Shown here: piece after piece, positions 1 through 12,769 of the stretch
Numbering within the stretch: position 1 is the first letter of the stretch
Layout of the letters: each line of letters starts with the position of its first letter
Assembly (NCBI GenBank): GCA_013399015.1
Contig: VWZX01004666.1
Span: 6,850,979-6,914,978 of the forward strand
DNA length: 64,000 nucleotides
Direction of reading: 5' to 3'
DNA from: Galbula dea
Taxonomy: Eukaryota > Chordata > Aves > Piciformes > Galbulidae
Notes under the pieces: model-generated
Told to the model about the DNA's origin: nothing
What the model saw: only the letters and a program-made list of their open reading frames with translations
Databases searched by the model: none
Program-made: the position numbers and the translations under genes

Positions 1-3000
1 CTGAACTGGTAACTTAATAGTAAATTGTGCAGAACTTGTCAAAACAGCACATTTTCTCGGGGGAAACAAAACTTCAGCTTTTTTATGAATTTGGTTTTTT
101 CTGATAACAAGAAGATATTTCTCCTTGCCAACACAGTACACTTTTCCATGTAGATACTCGGAAAAGTATGTATAGCAACAATGTCGTACACTGCTTGAAG
201 TTTGTAATAGTGATAATGGTAAATAGGTATAGTTGGTAATGTGAGGGAACTTGTTAAAAGGCTTGCATGATTGATGATTTTCCTGGTTCACCTGGTTCAC
301 CAACCATCTTACTTTGAAGAACAGTATTATTACAGAAATTTGTGGGTGGGAATTGAAACAGACACAGAATCTAAGTAAGGAATTGAAAAGCACTTCTGGA
401 ATCTGTATTCTTTCAGACAAGGGAGGCCTTAATCTGTAGATGAAAATACATTGTGTGTGTTGCTTTGTGTGACCATACTTCAGATGTTTCCTTTTGACTT
501 TTTTTTTTTTCAAGTGCACTCTGGTACTTGTCTGAAGTAGTTAATGACACCATTGTGAAGTAAGGGAGTCAGTTGTTTTCATCAGTGTGGTACTTCACTG
601 CTGAGTCCTAAGAACTTTGACTGCTTGCAAGCTGTTCATTCCCTCTCAGCAGTGGAAAGTTAAATTTGGAAAATTCTTCCAAGTGTATTTTTGTTCTTCA
701 GCTGTAGTAGAGACTGTGACTTAGTAGACAGAAATCAGGTATGAGAAAGCAATTCTTTGTTAGTGACATACAAGTTCGCTTTGTTGTCATGTGTGCTTCT
801 AGTGTCCTGGTCATGTTTTTGAAGATGATTGTAACCACATCTAATAAAACACCTACTGGAGATTTAGATCAGTTTATTTTATTCTCTCTTTTTCTAGTGT
901 TGTGTGTACTTCTGTGTAGGTCATAATATGTAGTGGGAATAATTTTCTAAAGAGAAGAACACAACTCTCTGATTTAATAAATGGTAGTAAGTTTAACATG
1001 AAAATGTGACAGACATTTTAGGTTGTGCATAGCAGTTCTAGCTTTTGGTCAGTTGCTACAAATGTAACAAGAAAAACTGATTAAAAAAATTGCTAACAAT
1101 GCCTGCTGTCATTAGATTTTTCCAAATAAAATAGAAGGCTGGATGAATCACAGACTTAAAAACTAATTTTAAAAGTTCAGAAGTGGTAACAGTGTATCTG
1201 TTTTGAGCTGAACTTGATCTATAAATTCATGTTGACTCTAGAATCTGTACTTAAAAGTAGGCTTTCCCGCAGAAGACATTAAAAACATGTCCTTTTGCCT
1301 GTTGGAGGAGCATGATTTCATGTATATTTCAGTAATATAAACTATTTTGAAGCACATACTGTCAGGGTGATATAACTTGAACACAGTGAATTTAATTGTC
1401 TTGGATGACTTTGTATCCTCTAGTTTCTTTTAATATCTCTTCTTGAACCAGAAATAATCAGACCAGATCTTTCTGGCAATACTATTGACTTTTAAATATA
1501 GAAAGTATAGTAGATGTGTGTCCTATGAAACACTGTTTCATAGTGACTTAAGATATCTCTCTAAGGGAAGCCAGATATTTTTGTAAAGTATGACTGTACC
1601 TATCCCTCTACATTTCTTCCTATTTAATCTGGGAGAAAATAAAAAATGCACAAGTCTCTTTAGTGTAAGCTTCAACTGTCAGTGAATTGCATTAAGTTGC
1701 GCTGTTGCTTGTGCCTCAGGAAAGAAATTATGATACATGTTGTACACAAACTGGTAGATACGTGGGAAGCATTTTATTTTGAATATTTTACAAGTAGTAT
1801 GTCTGAAGGACACAATGTATGTAATATGAAAATATAAGTGTGCATAGTTAATCAAGTATACTGTTTAACAAAGTTAATGCTATCGTTTGCTATAACTTTA
1901 TGATTCTATTTTTAATACTTTTGTGGTATTTCACGATTATTTACATTAAAATCAGCTCCAGGATTGTTATGTACCATGACCATTTTTTTCTTCCATCACA
2001 GAAGCAGCATGTTTCTGCAGAGACCTAAAGTAAAAATTAGATTTGATAGAAGAAGCTTTTCTTTTAGGGTCATTGACTGATTAGAATGAGCTGTTATACT
2101 CTGCAGGTTTTACTGTTAGGTGCATTTTCTGTTAGATATATTAAAAATTTTCAAGTATTTGTTGTTTGTTGTAAACTCTAACCTTTATTTCTGTATATGA
2201 CACCATCTACTGAATACTTCTGTAGTGAAACTCTGATGGATTGGTGAGTGGGGTTTGTGTGTACAAGGACTTATTCACAGTTCAAGAGTATAAACATAGC
2301 TCAGGCAATAACCACATACAGTAAAAGATGCCGGGGAGAAGAGTCATTGTCGGAATTTTTTCTTTGGGGAAATGATGTATTATTCTGTAAGAAATTTACT
2401 GTTGTATATAGATGTGCTTTCTTCAAACCATTGTAGGCAAAGTTCAATTTATTTCATTCATTAATATGGGTTTGCAAATATTATGATACTTAATTGTGAA
2501 AGAGGTTTTTCTGGGGAGGGATTTGGCTCCTCTGCCTTGACATTTACGTGCACATGTGTATTTTTAGTTCTGATCTGTCTGGAATTTGCCTTTGTGGTTT
2601 TGTTTGCTCTTTAACTTGTTCTTTGATCTGGTCTTGTCTTTTTCATTTTGTTTCTGAGGTTTAATAGGTGAGAAATAAAAAAAAAATGCTTAATTTTATT
2701 CAACTTCAGGTACTTAGGGAATAATGACACTTTTCTGCTTAGAAGCTTTTCCTTAAAATAACCTTATTCTATTGCTAACTTATGACTAATCTACAACTTG
2801 AGTTCAGTGTAACAGTTACTGTGAATGTTTCATTTGTTTTGATTGTTCTTATGAAGGCTTCTTTAAAGAAAGTAACTAATTCGAAGTTAGTATTATTGGT
2901 GCAACTGTTCTAAAATCTGGAAGTGGTATGACCTTGCTCCCACTGTTCTGCCAAACTTAAGATGTGTAGCACTTGTCCGTGTCTTTGTGAGTTAGACTTG

Positions 3001-3362
3001 GTTGTTTAGAGAGAATAATGGGAAAGATTTTAAAGCAGCAATTCATTGGAGTACTGACTCAAGTGGAGTGCTGAATGTGAGTAGTCAGAATCAGAAGTGA
3101 AGGTGAACTGTTTAAGGAACAATTTTTGGCTTCCTAGTATATATTTCATATGTATTTTTAAATTATAAAAGGAAGTCTTGTATTATAAAAGTGAGTGTCA
3201 CTTTCTTGATTTTGATCAAAGAATGTGGAAAATCCTCTGTAGCTTATTAGGCAAGTTCTGTATTGTTTCAAAATTTTATTCAATCTTCCTGAGAATTAAC
3301 AAATTTTTAAATTGTCTATTTCATCTTTTTGGTAGTTGGTTACAGTTTGTAGATGTACCTTT

Positions 3363-3377
3363 CCCCCCCCCCCCCCN
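3363..3377. repeat. Poly-C run ending in an ambiguous base
   Basis: Fourteen C residues are followed by a single N at 3377. This looks like an unresolved homopolymer length in the assembly rather than a biological feature. Confidence 0.9.
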
Positions 3378-6300
3378 AGTAACACTGATGTGAATCTGCA
3401 CTGAAGAAGTACAGGCTGGTAACCTTCTTCAGTACGTAATAAGAGTACCCTAAAGTAGTTTATAAGAACATGAAGACATGCCTGAGACTGTCTAGTTTTG
3501 CAGAAAATTAGTTGGTACAGAATTGACTATAAGTAAAATCTTCATAGATACTATTTGACACTACAGTGATGATAAAAACTTTTCTCTGTATGCCTGAAAT
3601 GGAGTGCAGCTGCTGTCTTTCAAGACTATTTAAACAAAGAACTGATGATACAGATTGTTAATTGATTCATAATGTGATAAATCAGTCAGAAATGCTGATG
3701 TGGTAAAATGAGCTATTGAAAGGTAGATAATTGGTGATTTTATCTATTATGTTTTTAGGGTGGTGTCACAGCCAAGTGCGTTACTGGATTTGTACGTTTG
3801 AGAAGTTGCTTAGCACACTCATTCAGGAGCAGTCTTAAAGTTTTAAATTATGGCCTTACTAATTTTATAGATATGTAGTTTAGTAGCTTGCTTCTGGAAG
3901 GCTTGAGTAAGTTGCAGGATGCATTACTGCTGGCTTGTGAAAGCTGAGGCCAGCCTTAGTTAAATAGGATCTATCAAATTGTGTGCTGTTAATGCTTCCT
4001 AAAAAAACAATCACAGCAAGCACTCCCTCTTTAAATAAAAAGGTAAAAGTCCAAATGCAGGCTGAGCATGTGTCCCAGGATGCAAAGATTAGAACTGTGC
4101 GTGAGCAGGTGAGAGTACAGTGCAAGTTCGTCATGGTACTTGAATGTAAGGTGTCCATCTTTGAAGCAAGAGATGACTGAAGTGCAGGGGCTCTGGGAGA
4201 TGGGCATACTGAGAAAATGCCCTGTGATGTTCATACCTTCTATGAAAGAGGAAGACCTCGAGGTACCAATGCAGAAACTTGTAAAGAACAAAATAATCTG
4301 ATAGTGAAGTTAATCTGTCACACACTGGATGATGTTTTTGTAGGGGACATTTATTCAGGCATTTAAACAAAAACTAGAAATCTTATTTAGACATATTGGA
4401 AGTAGAAACTTTTTACTGTCTAGAAGGGTTTTTAAAAATGCTTCAACTTTTAGGTGTATATGGTAACAGGGAAAATATGACTACAACAGTAAAACTAAAT
4501 ATATATTACTTTTTTTAAAAAAAGCTCTTTTGCTTTCTCTTTATCTACGCTTGTCTGAAGGGATTTCAATGCCAGAAGTCCTTGTTGTGGAGATTACATG
4601 AAGAATTTTAAGTCTGAAGAGGATCATTGAGTAAAGTAACAAAATTAACAATGAAGAATTTCAAAGATAAGGTGTTCAGAGTTCTAAAAATCTAGTAGCT
4701 GTGACTTATTATGTGTCCTTGAAACTCTTTTAGAAGATTGTAAGACATAAAAATTTAACCATACTTACCAGATGGATTTCACTGTCTGAAGAAATGCTGG
4801 TATGATTAGATGTCCCCAAATGAACATTAGCATGATCACTAGATGTTCATCTAGTGCGCCGTAGTCTTTTCATAAAAATAGTACTAAAAAGTTTCATTAA
4901 TTCTAAAAGGGACAATCTCTCAATCTAATACAGACTATTTAAAGAACTCTAAGTATTTTAAGAGGAACTACAGCCTGATTGTGTTTCCAAAATATCTCTG
5001 ATTATATGATAAAAGGAAGGTCTCAGCGCAGATAGAAGGAGGAGCATGCTTTCTGGAAGGTAGTGCTCCAGTTACCCCATCAACTCTTAGAACATAAGAG
5101 ATTCCAGACTCTTAATTTCATTCTGACTTGAAGATATGCAGGGCAGGAAAGAGTAGTGTAGTCATTGCTGTACATCTTGCTCAGAATCTTAAGTAATTTC
5201 ATTTTTACGGAATAACTTACCTAATTAGAATATAACTTGGTACTTGGCCACTTACACCTTGTTTGTTAAGCTTGTGTATGCACCCTCTGCCAGAGGTTTT
5301 GAAAAACATAATGAAAAATACAGTCCTGAAACTAGTCTGAGCTATTGCTGTTCTGAGAGTTCCATTATATGGCAACATAGTGACACAAATATCAGGAGGG
5401 CCACCTTGTACACACACTGGTGGGAATACTTCAAGTGATGTAAATTATGAACCCACCAGAGGTTCCTCAAACGGTACCAGGTGAGCATAACTCCTTGTTC
5501 TGCTAGTGTGGCAAGAGAATTTAAGGCTGCTCTAAATGTTAATCTGTCAATAGTGATGAAGTTTGTTTGTTGTTTTAATTCAGAGTCCTTGCTAGGTTTG
5601 GATGGTGATTTGTCATATTTGCAACCATTTCTCGAGCATAGTAAGGTTAAAACTCTCAACTAGGGTGAGTAAAGTAGCATCTTAGGGAGTGATGCCATAT
5701 CTTACACTAAATCCATTTAAGTCCTTTTTTTTAAATTAAAACTGGTGTACCTACTCCTTTCAGAACTCCGTGGTAGAGAAAATGCTGGGTTTTCTCTGAA
5801 ATACAAATAGCAAATTAGCATTAGCATTTAAAGAAAGATAAGAAGAAAAGGGTGATAAGTAAAAGACTAGCTTTATTCCATGTGGAAGTCAACAACAACT
5901 TCCTCCTTTACCTCTAAAGAAAATGGATTCTGTAACCTTGAGGCTCCCAGAGTTCCAAAAATTCAAGTAAGTCCAGAGAGATTTGGTGGTAGGGGGAGCT
6001 GATTCTTTCTTTCAGTTTTTTTGGCCTCTCTTACATTTGAAATAATAACCACAGATATGCAAAGGTTCTTGATTTCTTAAATATGGTGTTGAAATCTAAT
6101 CTTTATTCTGTCTTCATCTTTCCCACCACTATTCCAAGGGGAATGTAAAAAGAAAATAAGCAAGGAAATTCTGGATACATTGAAGGAATCTAGTCAATTC
6201 TACTGCAGAAACTGGAAAAGATTAGACAAGGTGTGAGGAAAAGGGTACAACACTTGTTAAAGAAAAATTAAAATAGTCACGAATCTTTTCCTGGTACTCT

Positions 6301-7299
6301 CTGATTAAGGAGAGGTTTTTCCGTCTCTTCTGATCACTCCCCTTATAAGTTAGAGCAGGTTGTGGGACAAAATTTCAAATAAAATGTTCCCTGAATTAGG
6401 AGGTTAGAATTCTCCACTAGAGTTTGATACCTTGGCTTCTATATGCTGCCTTTCTTAAACTTCATTATCATTAGAAGGAAGGTAATTGAACCTAATTGTC
6501 CTCAATGTCTTCATACAGGTATTGTCTAGATATGACCAATACTGGTGTATGTTAGTACTTTGTTTTGGGGAGGAGTTTTTTTTCAAGCTGTCATAATCAG
6601 TCTTGAAGTTCATTGCCACATTGACAATTAGGGACAATATAGCTGTACGAATATCCAAAAGAAATCTTGAAGGCCAAAACTTCATTCCATTCTCTCTGCA
6701 GAGCATGCAAAATATTGCAGCAGTAAACTTTGTGCTATGTATTGTAAAACAAATGTGTAGGAACCAGGTATTTTTCTGTTACTAGCATCTCATCAGATGA
6801 AAGCTATTTGCCTGATGTTTCCATACCTGTATGAGTGCTTATATTGTCTTGTGGGGGGAGGGTGGAGAAGGGACAGGTGACAGTTTTGGTTGTCTCTGAG
6901 TGGCTCAGGTTGTGGTAAACTGAGTAGTATTTTTTTGCTTGGATTCGATTTCTTAACTGCATAATAGTATATGGCTGCAGTTAGCTGTGGTTAAGGGTGG
7001 CATAATTTTATTTTAAAAGAAATGAAGGTACCTTTTCTGAAGCTTTGTAGTTAACTTGAGCGTAAACACTTAATAGTCTGTGCTGGAAAGAGTACAAATC
7101 CATGTTGATATAGTTGGAAAACAGTTATGTACGTCTGTCTCTATAGAATCTGTGACGTAAAATGCTATAATTACCTTATGGGCTGCGGTGTTTGTGCTGG
7201 GGCAGTTACACCGTTAGAGCTGACTGGGTTCAGCCCTGTGGTGAGAGACACATGTATCCCGCTATTAAACCTTTAAACTTTCTACTTGCTTGAGAAGGG

Positions 7300-7510
7300 A
7301 GGAAATGGACGTTGAGCATTTTCCATGTGTGTGCACGCATGCGTGTGTGAGAGAGAGCGCAAGCTGTGCAGGCTGTTGAGCGGGGGCAGTTCGGGGAAGT
7401 GACGTCCTTTGTTATTTGTCGTTCTAGAAAGAGCGGGGACACGTACTGTGGATGGGAGGGCCCTAAAGAAGGCTGCGTCTTGTCCAGTGTGCATAATTAT
7501 TTATAAATGA
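7300..7510 (+). promoter_or_regulatory. Candidate internal promoter/enhancer patch with heat-shock-like dyad and CRE
   Basis: This patch is richer in G+C and CpG than its surroundings. It contains TGACGTC at 7400-7406 (a CRE/ATF-type core). TTCTAGAA at 7422-7429 matches two inverted nGAAn units of a heat-shock element; no clear third unit is seen. A TATA-like TTATAAAT lies at 7501-7508. It sits about 130-330 bp before the acceptor of the exon that carries the DNAJB4 start codon. DNAJB4 belongs to a stress-inducible family, so an alternative promoter is plausible, but this is inference from short motifs. Confidence 0.3.
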
Positions 7511-7709
7511 GCAACAGGGGAAGGAATGAAGTATGTTGAAGCTGTCTAGTATTTCTTTAATGTATGAGTTTGTTGATTTGTAACAGTACTGTTTGTTTCA
7601 ATTGTAAATTTGATTTTTATTTTTCCTTCTGTAGCATCTCTGTGTTGCTAAGACACTGGACACTACGTTCTTTATAGCAAGCAGAATCTGAATTCCTCCA
7701 GCACTCAGG

Positions 7710-7920
7710 ATGGGGAAAGATTATTATTCTATCCTCGGAATTGAAAAAGGGGCTTCTGAAGAGGATATAAAAAAAGCTTACAGAAAACAAGCTCTTAAAT
7801 GGCATCCAGATAAGAACAAATCTCCCCACGCAGAGGAAAAATTCAAAGAGGTTGCAGAAGCTTATGAAGTGCTGAGTGATCCCAAAAAGAGAGACATTTA
7901 TGATCAGTTTGGAGAGGAAG
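7710..7920 (+). CDS. DNAJB4: DNAJB4 coding exon 1 (J domain)
   Basis: The exon probably begins at 7635 after the acceptor TTCTGTAG, giving 75 bases of 5' UTR. It encodes residues 1-70 plus the first base of Gly71. It includes the whole J domain with HPD and the YDQFGEEG ending. The donor GTAAGT begins at 7921, so the intron is in phase 1. Confidence 0.97.
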
Positions 7921-10900
7921 GTAAGTGTGTTATACTCTGATCAGTCACCTTCATTATGCTGAATGAAGCAAGATAAACATAGATGATGCATGAAAATACA
8001 ATGTGTTGATTTTCAGGCATTGTATTTGTACTGCTTGGAAGTTTTTCTCATCAGCTGTTTTAATAATGTAAAATGTATTGCAGAGTTTAAATGCTGATTG
8101 GGGTTTTTTGTTTTGATTTTTAAATCCTAAATACTTGACAGGGAAAATTTTACTGAGTTGAAAAACTTTGTATGACCCACAAACAGCTTTGAGATCTCTT
8201 ACTGCTCTGTTTCCTTGCTGTAGCACCTTTTGAGGATCAGTTGAAAAGGGATGTATTCTTTTCTTAAATTTTTGCTGAAGGACTGTCTGCTTGATTGAGG
8301 CAGGGTAGTCCTTCTGAGCAAAAGCCCAGGTGTCCAGTCAGTAGTTGTCCTTGGCTTCTTGCCTGGAGAGGAAAGAATTTGGCTGATGTCATGAAATACC
8401 AGAACAATTTTTTAGCTTTAATTGTAAACAGTGATAACATGCCAAGAGAATGAGGCCTCGGAAATGTCATATTTATCCTAAAATGGTTATCTGGAGAGGA
8501 TGAATTTTTTTTGTTGTTGTTTTGACCAATGTGACTTTCAGTCTTATGATTGAGCAACAGAGGAAGTCCTTCCCCTTAAATGTGTGGTATCAGAAATTCT
8601 ACCTTAAATAATTCCTTCCATTGTGACAAATAGGTCCAGTCATTCATTGCCATTCACTCAGGGCCTTGTTTTTTTGCTAATGTATAGGAGGGCACTTCAA
8701 TAGCAGTACTTAGGGGAAAATTGTGCGCTTTTATGCGTAATAAAATTTGGTCCTGTCATCCATAGGACTCAATACAGTTGTTAACATCCATAAATTCATG
8801 TAGAAGACATTCAGCTTCTACAGATGATGCAGGCGGTTTTTTTGGTCTTTTGTTTTTTGCGTGTTTTCAAAGTTTCAGTGCTGCAACTGAAACATTCTGG
8901 GGGAAAAAAGTCTAGGTGGGCACCAGAGGCCTTTGTTGCCTCTTGGATCTTTTGCCTTTTTGCACTTCTTTCTTCTCACCCTGCCTCCTTTCTGTATATC
9001 ATAAATCTGTTTACTCTGTGGATTCTTTTGCATTTTGGATTCCTGTGCAGCAGCTCCATCACAATTACTTTCCCAAAATCCTATTTTTGGTCCCTTTTAC
9101 CAAAGAGCTTGAAGTAAAGCATATAAAGCAATGCAGCCTTTGTCATGCTAGTATTAAATAATTGAATAGAGGTGTAAAATGTGTATTTCTGTTAATTTGC
9201 AGCATAATATTAAAGCAAAGTATAAATTTTTAGAATGGTGAATCTGGAAATACCTTCTAGCGACTCAGTTCTTCAGTCACAGTTGAGAGTGTAACTAGTT
9301 GCTGAGAGAGAGAGAGGCAGAGGGTGGGATAGGAAGAGGAAACGATGGTTTTACAGCCAGCAACTTGTATCTTTACCTTTACTATCACAAATCGAATCCA
9401 CTTACCTGCTTGTTTGACATAAACAGTACTTGGGAGAAAAGGATGTACTATACATGTAGCTAGGTACTTTTAATATGATCAAACCAAGCAGACATGTCTT
9501 CTGTCTTAAGATGCTAATTCTTTGATTGGCTTCGATCATGTGAAATAAAACTGGCAGCGTCAGAATGCTTGTTCTTCTGAAGCAGAAGTCATTTTAGAGC
9601 TTCAGAATATTTGTTGCTGCTTAAGCCACTGAATTACTCATTGGTACTGCATAGTCTGAGTCCTTATTAAAAAGGAGACCTTTCATTCTGTTACAAAGAA
9701 CTTTGTAACTCATCGGTTCTGATATCATTGTACTCTACAACAGGAAAGCTTATACTAATATTTTATTTGTTTTTAATTTTGCTGCTTTGCTTTATTTAGG
9801 TCTGAAAGGAGGAGCTGGAGGTCCTGATGGACAGGGTGGTACCTTCCGGTATTCCTTCCATGGTGACCCACATGCTACATTTGCAGCTTTCTTTGGTGGC
9901 ACAAATCCTTTTGAGATCTTCTTTGGAAGGAGGATGCCTGGTGGCAGAGACACTGAAGACATGGAGGTGGATGGTGATCCATTTGGATCCTTCACTAGTT
10001 TTAGTATGAATGGTTTTCCAAGGGAAAGGAATACAGTCGGTAGCCAGTTACGTCGTAAACAAGATCCCCCTGTAATCCATGAACTTAAAGTGTCATTGGA
10101 AGAGATCTATCATGGCTGCACAAAAAGGATGAGGATTTCCCGTAAAAGGCTTAACCCAGATGGTAGAAGTGTCCGAACAGAGGACAAAATTCTTACTATT
10201 GAGATAAAAAAAGGATGGAAGGAAGGCACCAAAATCACTTTTCCAAAAGAAGGCGATGAAACACCCAACACAATTCCAGCTGATATTGTTTTTATCATTA
10301 AGGATAAACCTCATTCTCACTTCAAGAGAGATGGATCAAATATTATCTATCCTGTTAAGATCAGCCTAAGGGAGGTAAGCTTCTTCTCTGGTGGAACTCT
10401 AAATGTTTAACGTTAATGGTATGATAAAACGGCTATGCTGTGCAAGCTGTATGGCCACAGTACAGTTTTAGTTTGTCTTTTTAAAATAGAATTTCACTCT
10501 TGTAAAAAGTCAGCATGTGGCTGTAGAGCACAGTTATTTATAGTGGAAGCAATAGCTGTTCTGATAAAAATGGAGTAGTATTTCAAGTTATTTGCTATAC
10601 AGGTAGAAAGGTAAGAGTCAAGGTTGATGTGTCGTGAGTCTTCATACTTTACCTTTTCTAGCTAAACATATATTAGGCTGAAGTAACAAACACACATAGA
10701 ATTAACAAATGTCCAATATAGCATGCTCCTTACTGCTGTGATATGACTGCTACTTCTGTAGAACAAAATAGAAATGTCTCAAATACTTTTGTTGCCAGCA
10801 AATTTTAAATCTGCCTTTTTATGTCATAAGTTATTTCCGTGTGAATTCAAAGTACATGGAGATTGATTTCATGAGGATAAATTATTGTTAACAGGTGTTA

Positions 10901-12177
10901 TAGGAGCTATATATAACAACAAAAATGGTATAGCATTTTAAAATTCTATTCCAAGTCAAAACACATTGGCTTTCAAAAGGAAAAATCAGAAAGACAACTG
11001 AGCAGAGTTCTTAAGAATCTGAAGCCTTGACATGGTCATCGTTTAAAATATAATGTAGCTGAGTGTTTGATTTGTTTTTTCTTAATTAGCATTAACTGAA
11101 GAAATAAACTCTTGCTTTCATTGTAAGCTTTTTTATACATTATGTGCTTCTTTCTTAAAGGATTATTAACTAAAAATACATCTGAAGTGAGGTGAAGCCC
11201 CTAAAATAGGATGAGGGAGGGAGAAAAGACAATATTTAATGTTGATGTAATATAGTTCCTTCATAGATAAAAGCCTAATGGTCATTGCATTGTTATGTAA
11301 ATTGGGCATTATCAGTGTAGACTGTGTGCTGAATCAGGTGAAGTTGGCTCAGAGTCAAAATGTTACTATCAGAGACCCTAGTAATGAAACCAAACTATTG
11401 GATGAAGCAGGAAGTTGTAATATTTAATTTTACTGTGTCAAAGTAGTTGTCTGCATTTCCTTGAGTATCATAAATGTTCACCAGAGATGGCTGTGAAATT
11501 TTTATGCTTCTGCTTATAGACGCTTACAACAAATTGCTCAACAACATTTAAGGTTGATAGCGTATTAGATAGATAGCCCTGTACAATGTAAAGAAACAAA
11601 AAAACCATAATAGGACTCTAAACTGCCAGTGGAAACTGAGAATCTGGACATCCCTAGAGAAGTATGAGTGAAGAGATCACTCTCTGCTCAACTTCTATTT
11701 GATAAAATCTTTGAAGGATATGCAAGCTCAATTACTCACCAGTGGCCATCGCATAAGATTGGTGAATTGTGAGATTCAATTACAAATTGAAAACTTCCCT
11801 TTTTAAGAGAGGAACGCTGTATTTGAATTTTGATATATCAGTAATGCACAGTAGAAATACTGTTTAGAATGTTAGTCTTTTCATTGTAAGTACAAATAAA
11901 GTTCTGACTAATTTCTTTTTCTCATAATACAATCTTTCTTTAGGCTTTGTGTGGTAGCTCTATCAATGTGCCAACGATAGAGGGAAGAACCATACCCATG
12001 ACAGTAAATGAAGTTGTAAAGCCTGGGATGAGAAGAAGAATTCTAGGATATGGTTTGCCACTTCCTAAAAATCCTGACCAACGTGGAGACTTAATTATAG
12101 AGTTTGAAGTAATTTTCCCAGATAACATTTCTCCAGCATCAAAAGAAGTACTTAGGCGAAATCTCCCAGTTTCATAA
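7710..12177 (+). CDS. DNAJB4: DnaJ homolog subfamily B member 4 (HSP40 co-chaperone), complete CDS in three exons
   Basis: The coding exons are 7710-7920, 9800-10374 and 11944-12177; joined they give 339 aa, close to the 337 aa of the human protein as I recall it. The J domain (about residues 4-68) has the HPD motif at 32-34, which stimulates HSP70 ATPase activity. A G/F-rich linker (about 71-155) includes the DPHATFAAFFGG stretch typical of DNAJB1/B4. Two C-terminal substrate-binding domains follow (about 162-245 and 246-332). There is no Cys-rich zinc domain, so it is class B (type II). It acts mainly in the cytosol with HSP70 in folding and stress responses. The start has A at -3 and G at +4, and MGKDYY is the family N-terminus. 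All introns are GT-AG. DNAJB1 and DNAJB5 are the nearest alternatives; the detailed sequence and the GIPC2 neighbour favour DNAJB4. Confidence 0.97.
7921..9799 (+). other. DNAJB4 intron between coding exons 1 and 2
   Basis: This 1879-bp intron has donor GTAAGT and acceptor TTTATTTAG. It contains a short GA run near 9305-9320. I recognised no repeat or RNA gene in it. Confidence 0.9.
9800..10374 (+). CDS. DNAJB4: DNAJB4 coding exon 2 (G/F linker and first C-terminal domain)
   Basis: The exon completes Gly71 and encodes residues to 262. It covers the G/F linker, the QDPPVIHEL junction and the first substrate-binding domain with the KKGWKEGTKITFP strand-turn. The donor GTAAGC begins at 10375. 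Its length (575 bp) plus the 211 bp of exon 1 makes exactly 262 codons, so the next intron is phase 0. Confidence 0.97.
10375..11943 (+). other. DNAJB4 intron between coding exons 2 and 3
   Basis: This 1569-bp AT-rich intron has donor GTAAGC and acceptor TTCTTTAG. I see no gene or recognisable repeat in it. Confidence 0.9.
11944..12177 (+). CDS. DNAJB4: DNAJB4 coding exon 3 (second C-terminal domain and stop)
   Basis: The exon encodes residues 263-339, starting ALCGSSINVPT and running through the conserved KPGMRRRILGYGLP and FPKNPDQRGDL-like segments. It ends with TAA at 12175-12177. The protein ends LRRNLPVS, the usual position for DNAJB4. No disruption is seen. Confidence 0.97.
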   Translation, partial: ALCGSSINVPTIEGRTIPMTVNEVVKPGMRRRILGYGLPLPKNPDQRGDLIIEFEVIFPDNISPASKEVLRRNLPVS

Positions 12178-12769
12178 AACAAAGACTTTGTATGTCAACA
12201 GTTTAAATAGGACACTGGAAATGCAGAAGACTGGCAAGTCCATGCTGTAAAGTGCAATCTGTAACAACTAGTGGAATACTTGTTTGTTTTTTCTTGTTTT
12301 GTTTTTTTTTGGGAGGGGGAGGGGAAACATAATGCTGCATGACAAAAAAAGCAGTTTAATTACAAGTCATACAGGTGACTTCTGCAGTAAAATTTACAGG
12401 GAAAACCACTTATTTTATTTGAGATCTTCCTAATCAGAAAAGCTTATTCATTATTCTGCCTAATGTAAGATGTAGTCAGTTTTTACAAAGTCGCCACATA
12501 TTTCTGATACAGTACTTGAGCTTCCAAGTACTTTATTTCTTGTATCCCTACCCTATCTATAACATTACCTGTTTATACAGAAATTTGAGATAGTAGTAGA
12601 AATGCACAAGTGTATAAATATTTTAAAGGTCAAAACATGAAAGATATATAATTTTGGTGTATTGCCTTCCACTGCACAAAGCATAGGCTGGGAAAATTAG
12701 CTTGGACTCCTGAACTGCCCCCCAGTGGAATGAAATAATTTTCTTTATCGCCCCAGAATGTGTGAGGAC

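Larger units (their letters stand above)
1..7634 (+). other. Non-coding block upstream of DNAJB4 coding exon 1 (probable intron 1)
   Basis: I see no convincing coding exon here. The sequence is AT-rich with many short AT runs and only short chance open frames. It ends in a polypyrimidine tract and AG at 7633-7634, a good splice acceptor directly before the exon that carries the DNAJB4 start codon. In other vertebrates DNAJB4 has a non-coding first exon well upstream, next to the divergent FUBP1 promoter. The simplest reading is therefore that this is the 3' part of intron 1. No CR1 copy was recognised in it. Confidence 0.6.

Noticed and set aside
1..7634. FUBP1 exons at the left edge
   Set aside because: Expected from synteny, but no FUBP1-like KH-domain coding sequence was seen on the minus strand.
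9787..10410. DNAJB4 exon 2 frame as a stand-alone 207-aa gene
   Set aside because: The first and last residues are intronic; splice sites at 9799/9800 and 10374/10375 and exact phase matching show it is an internal exon.
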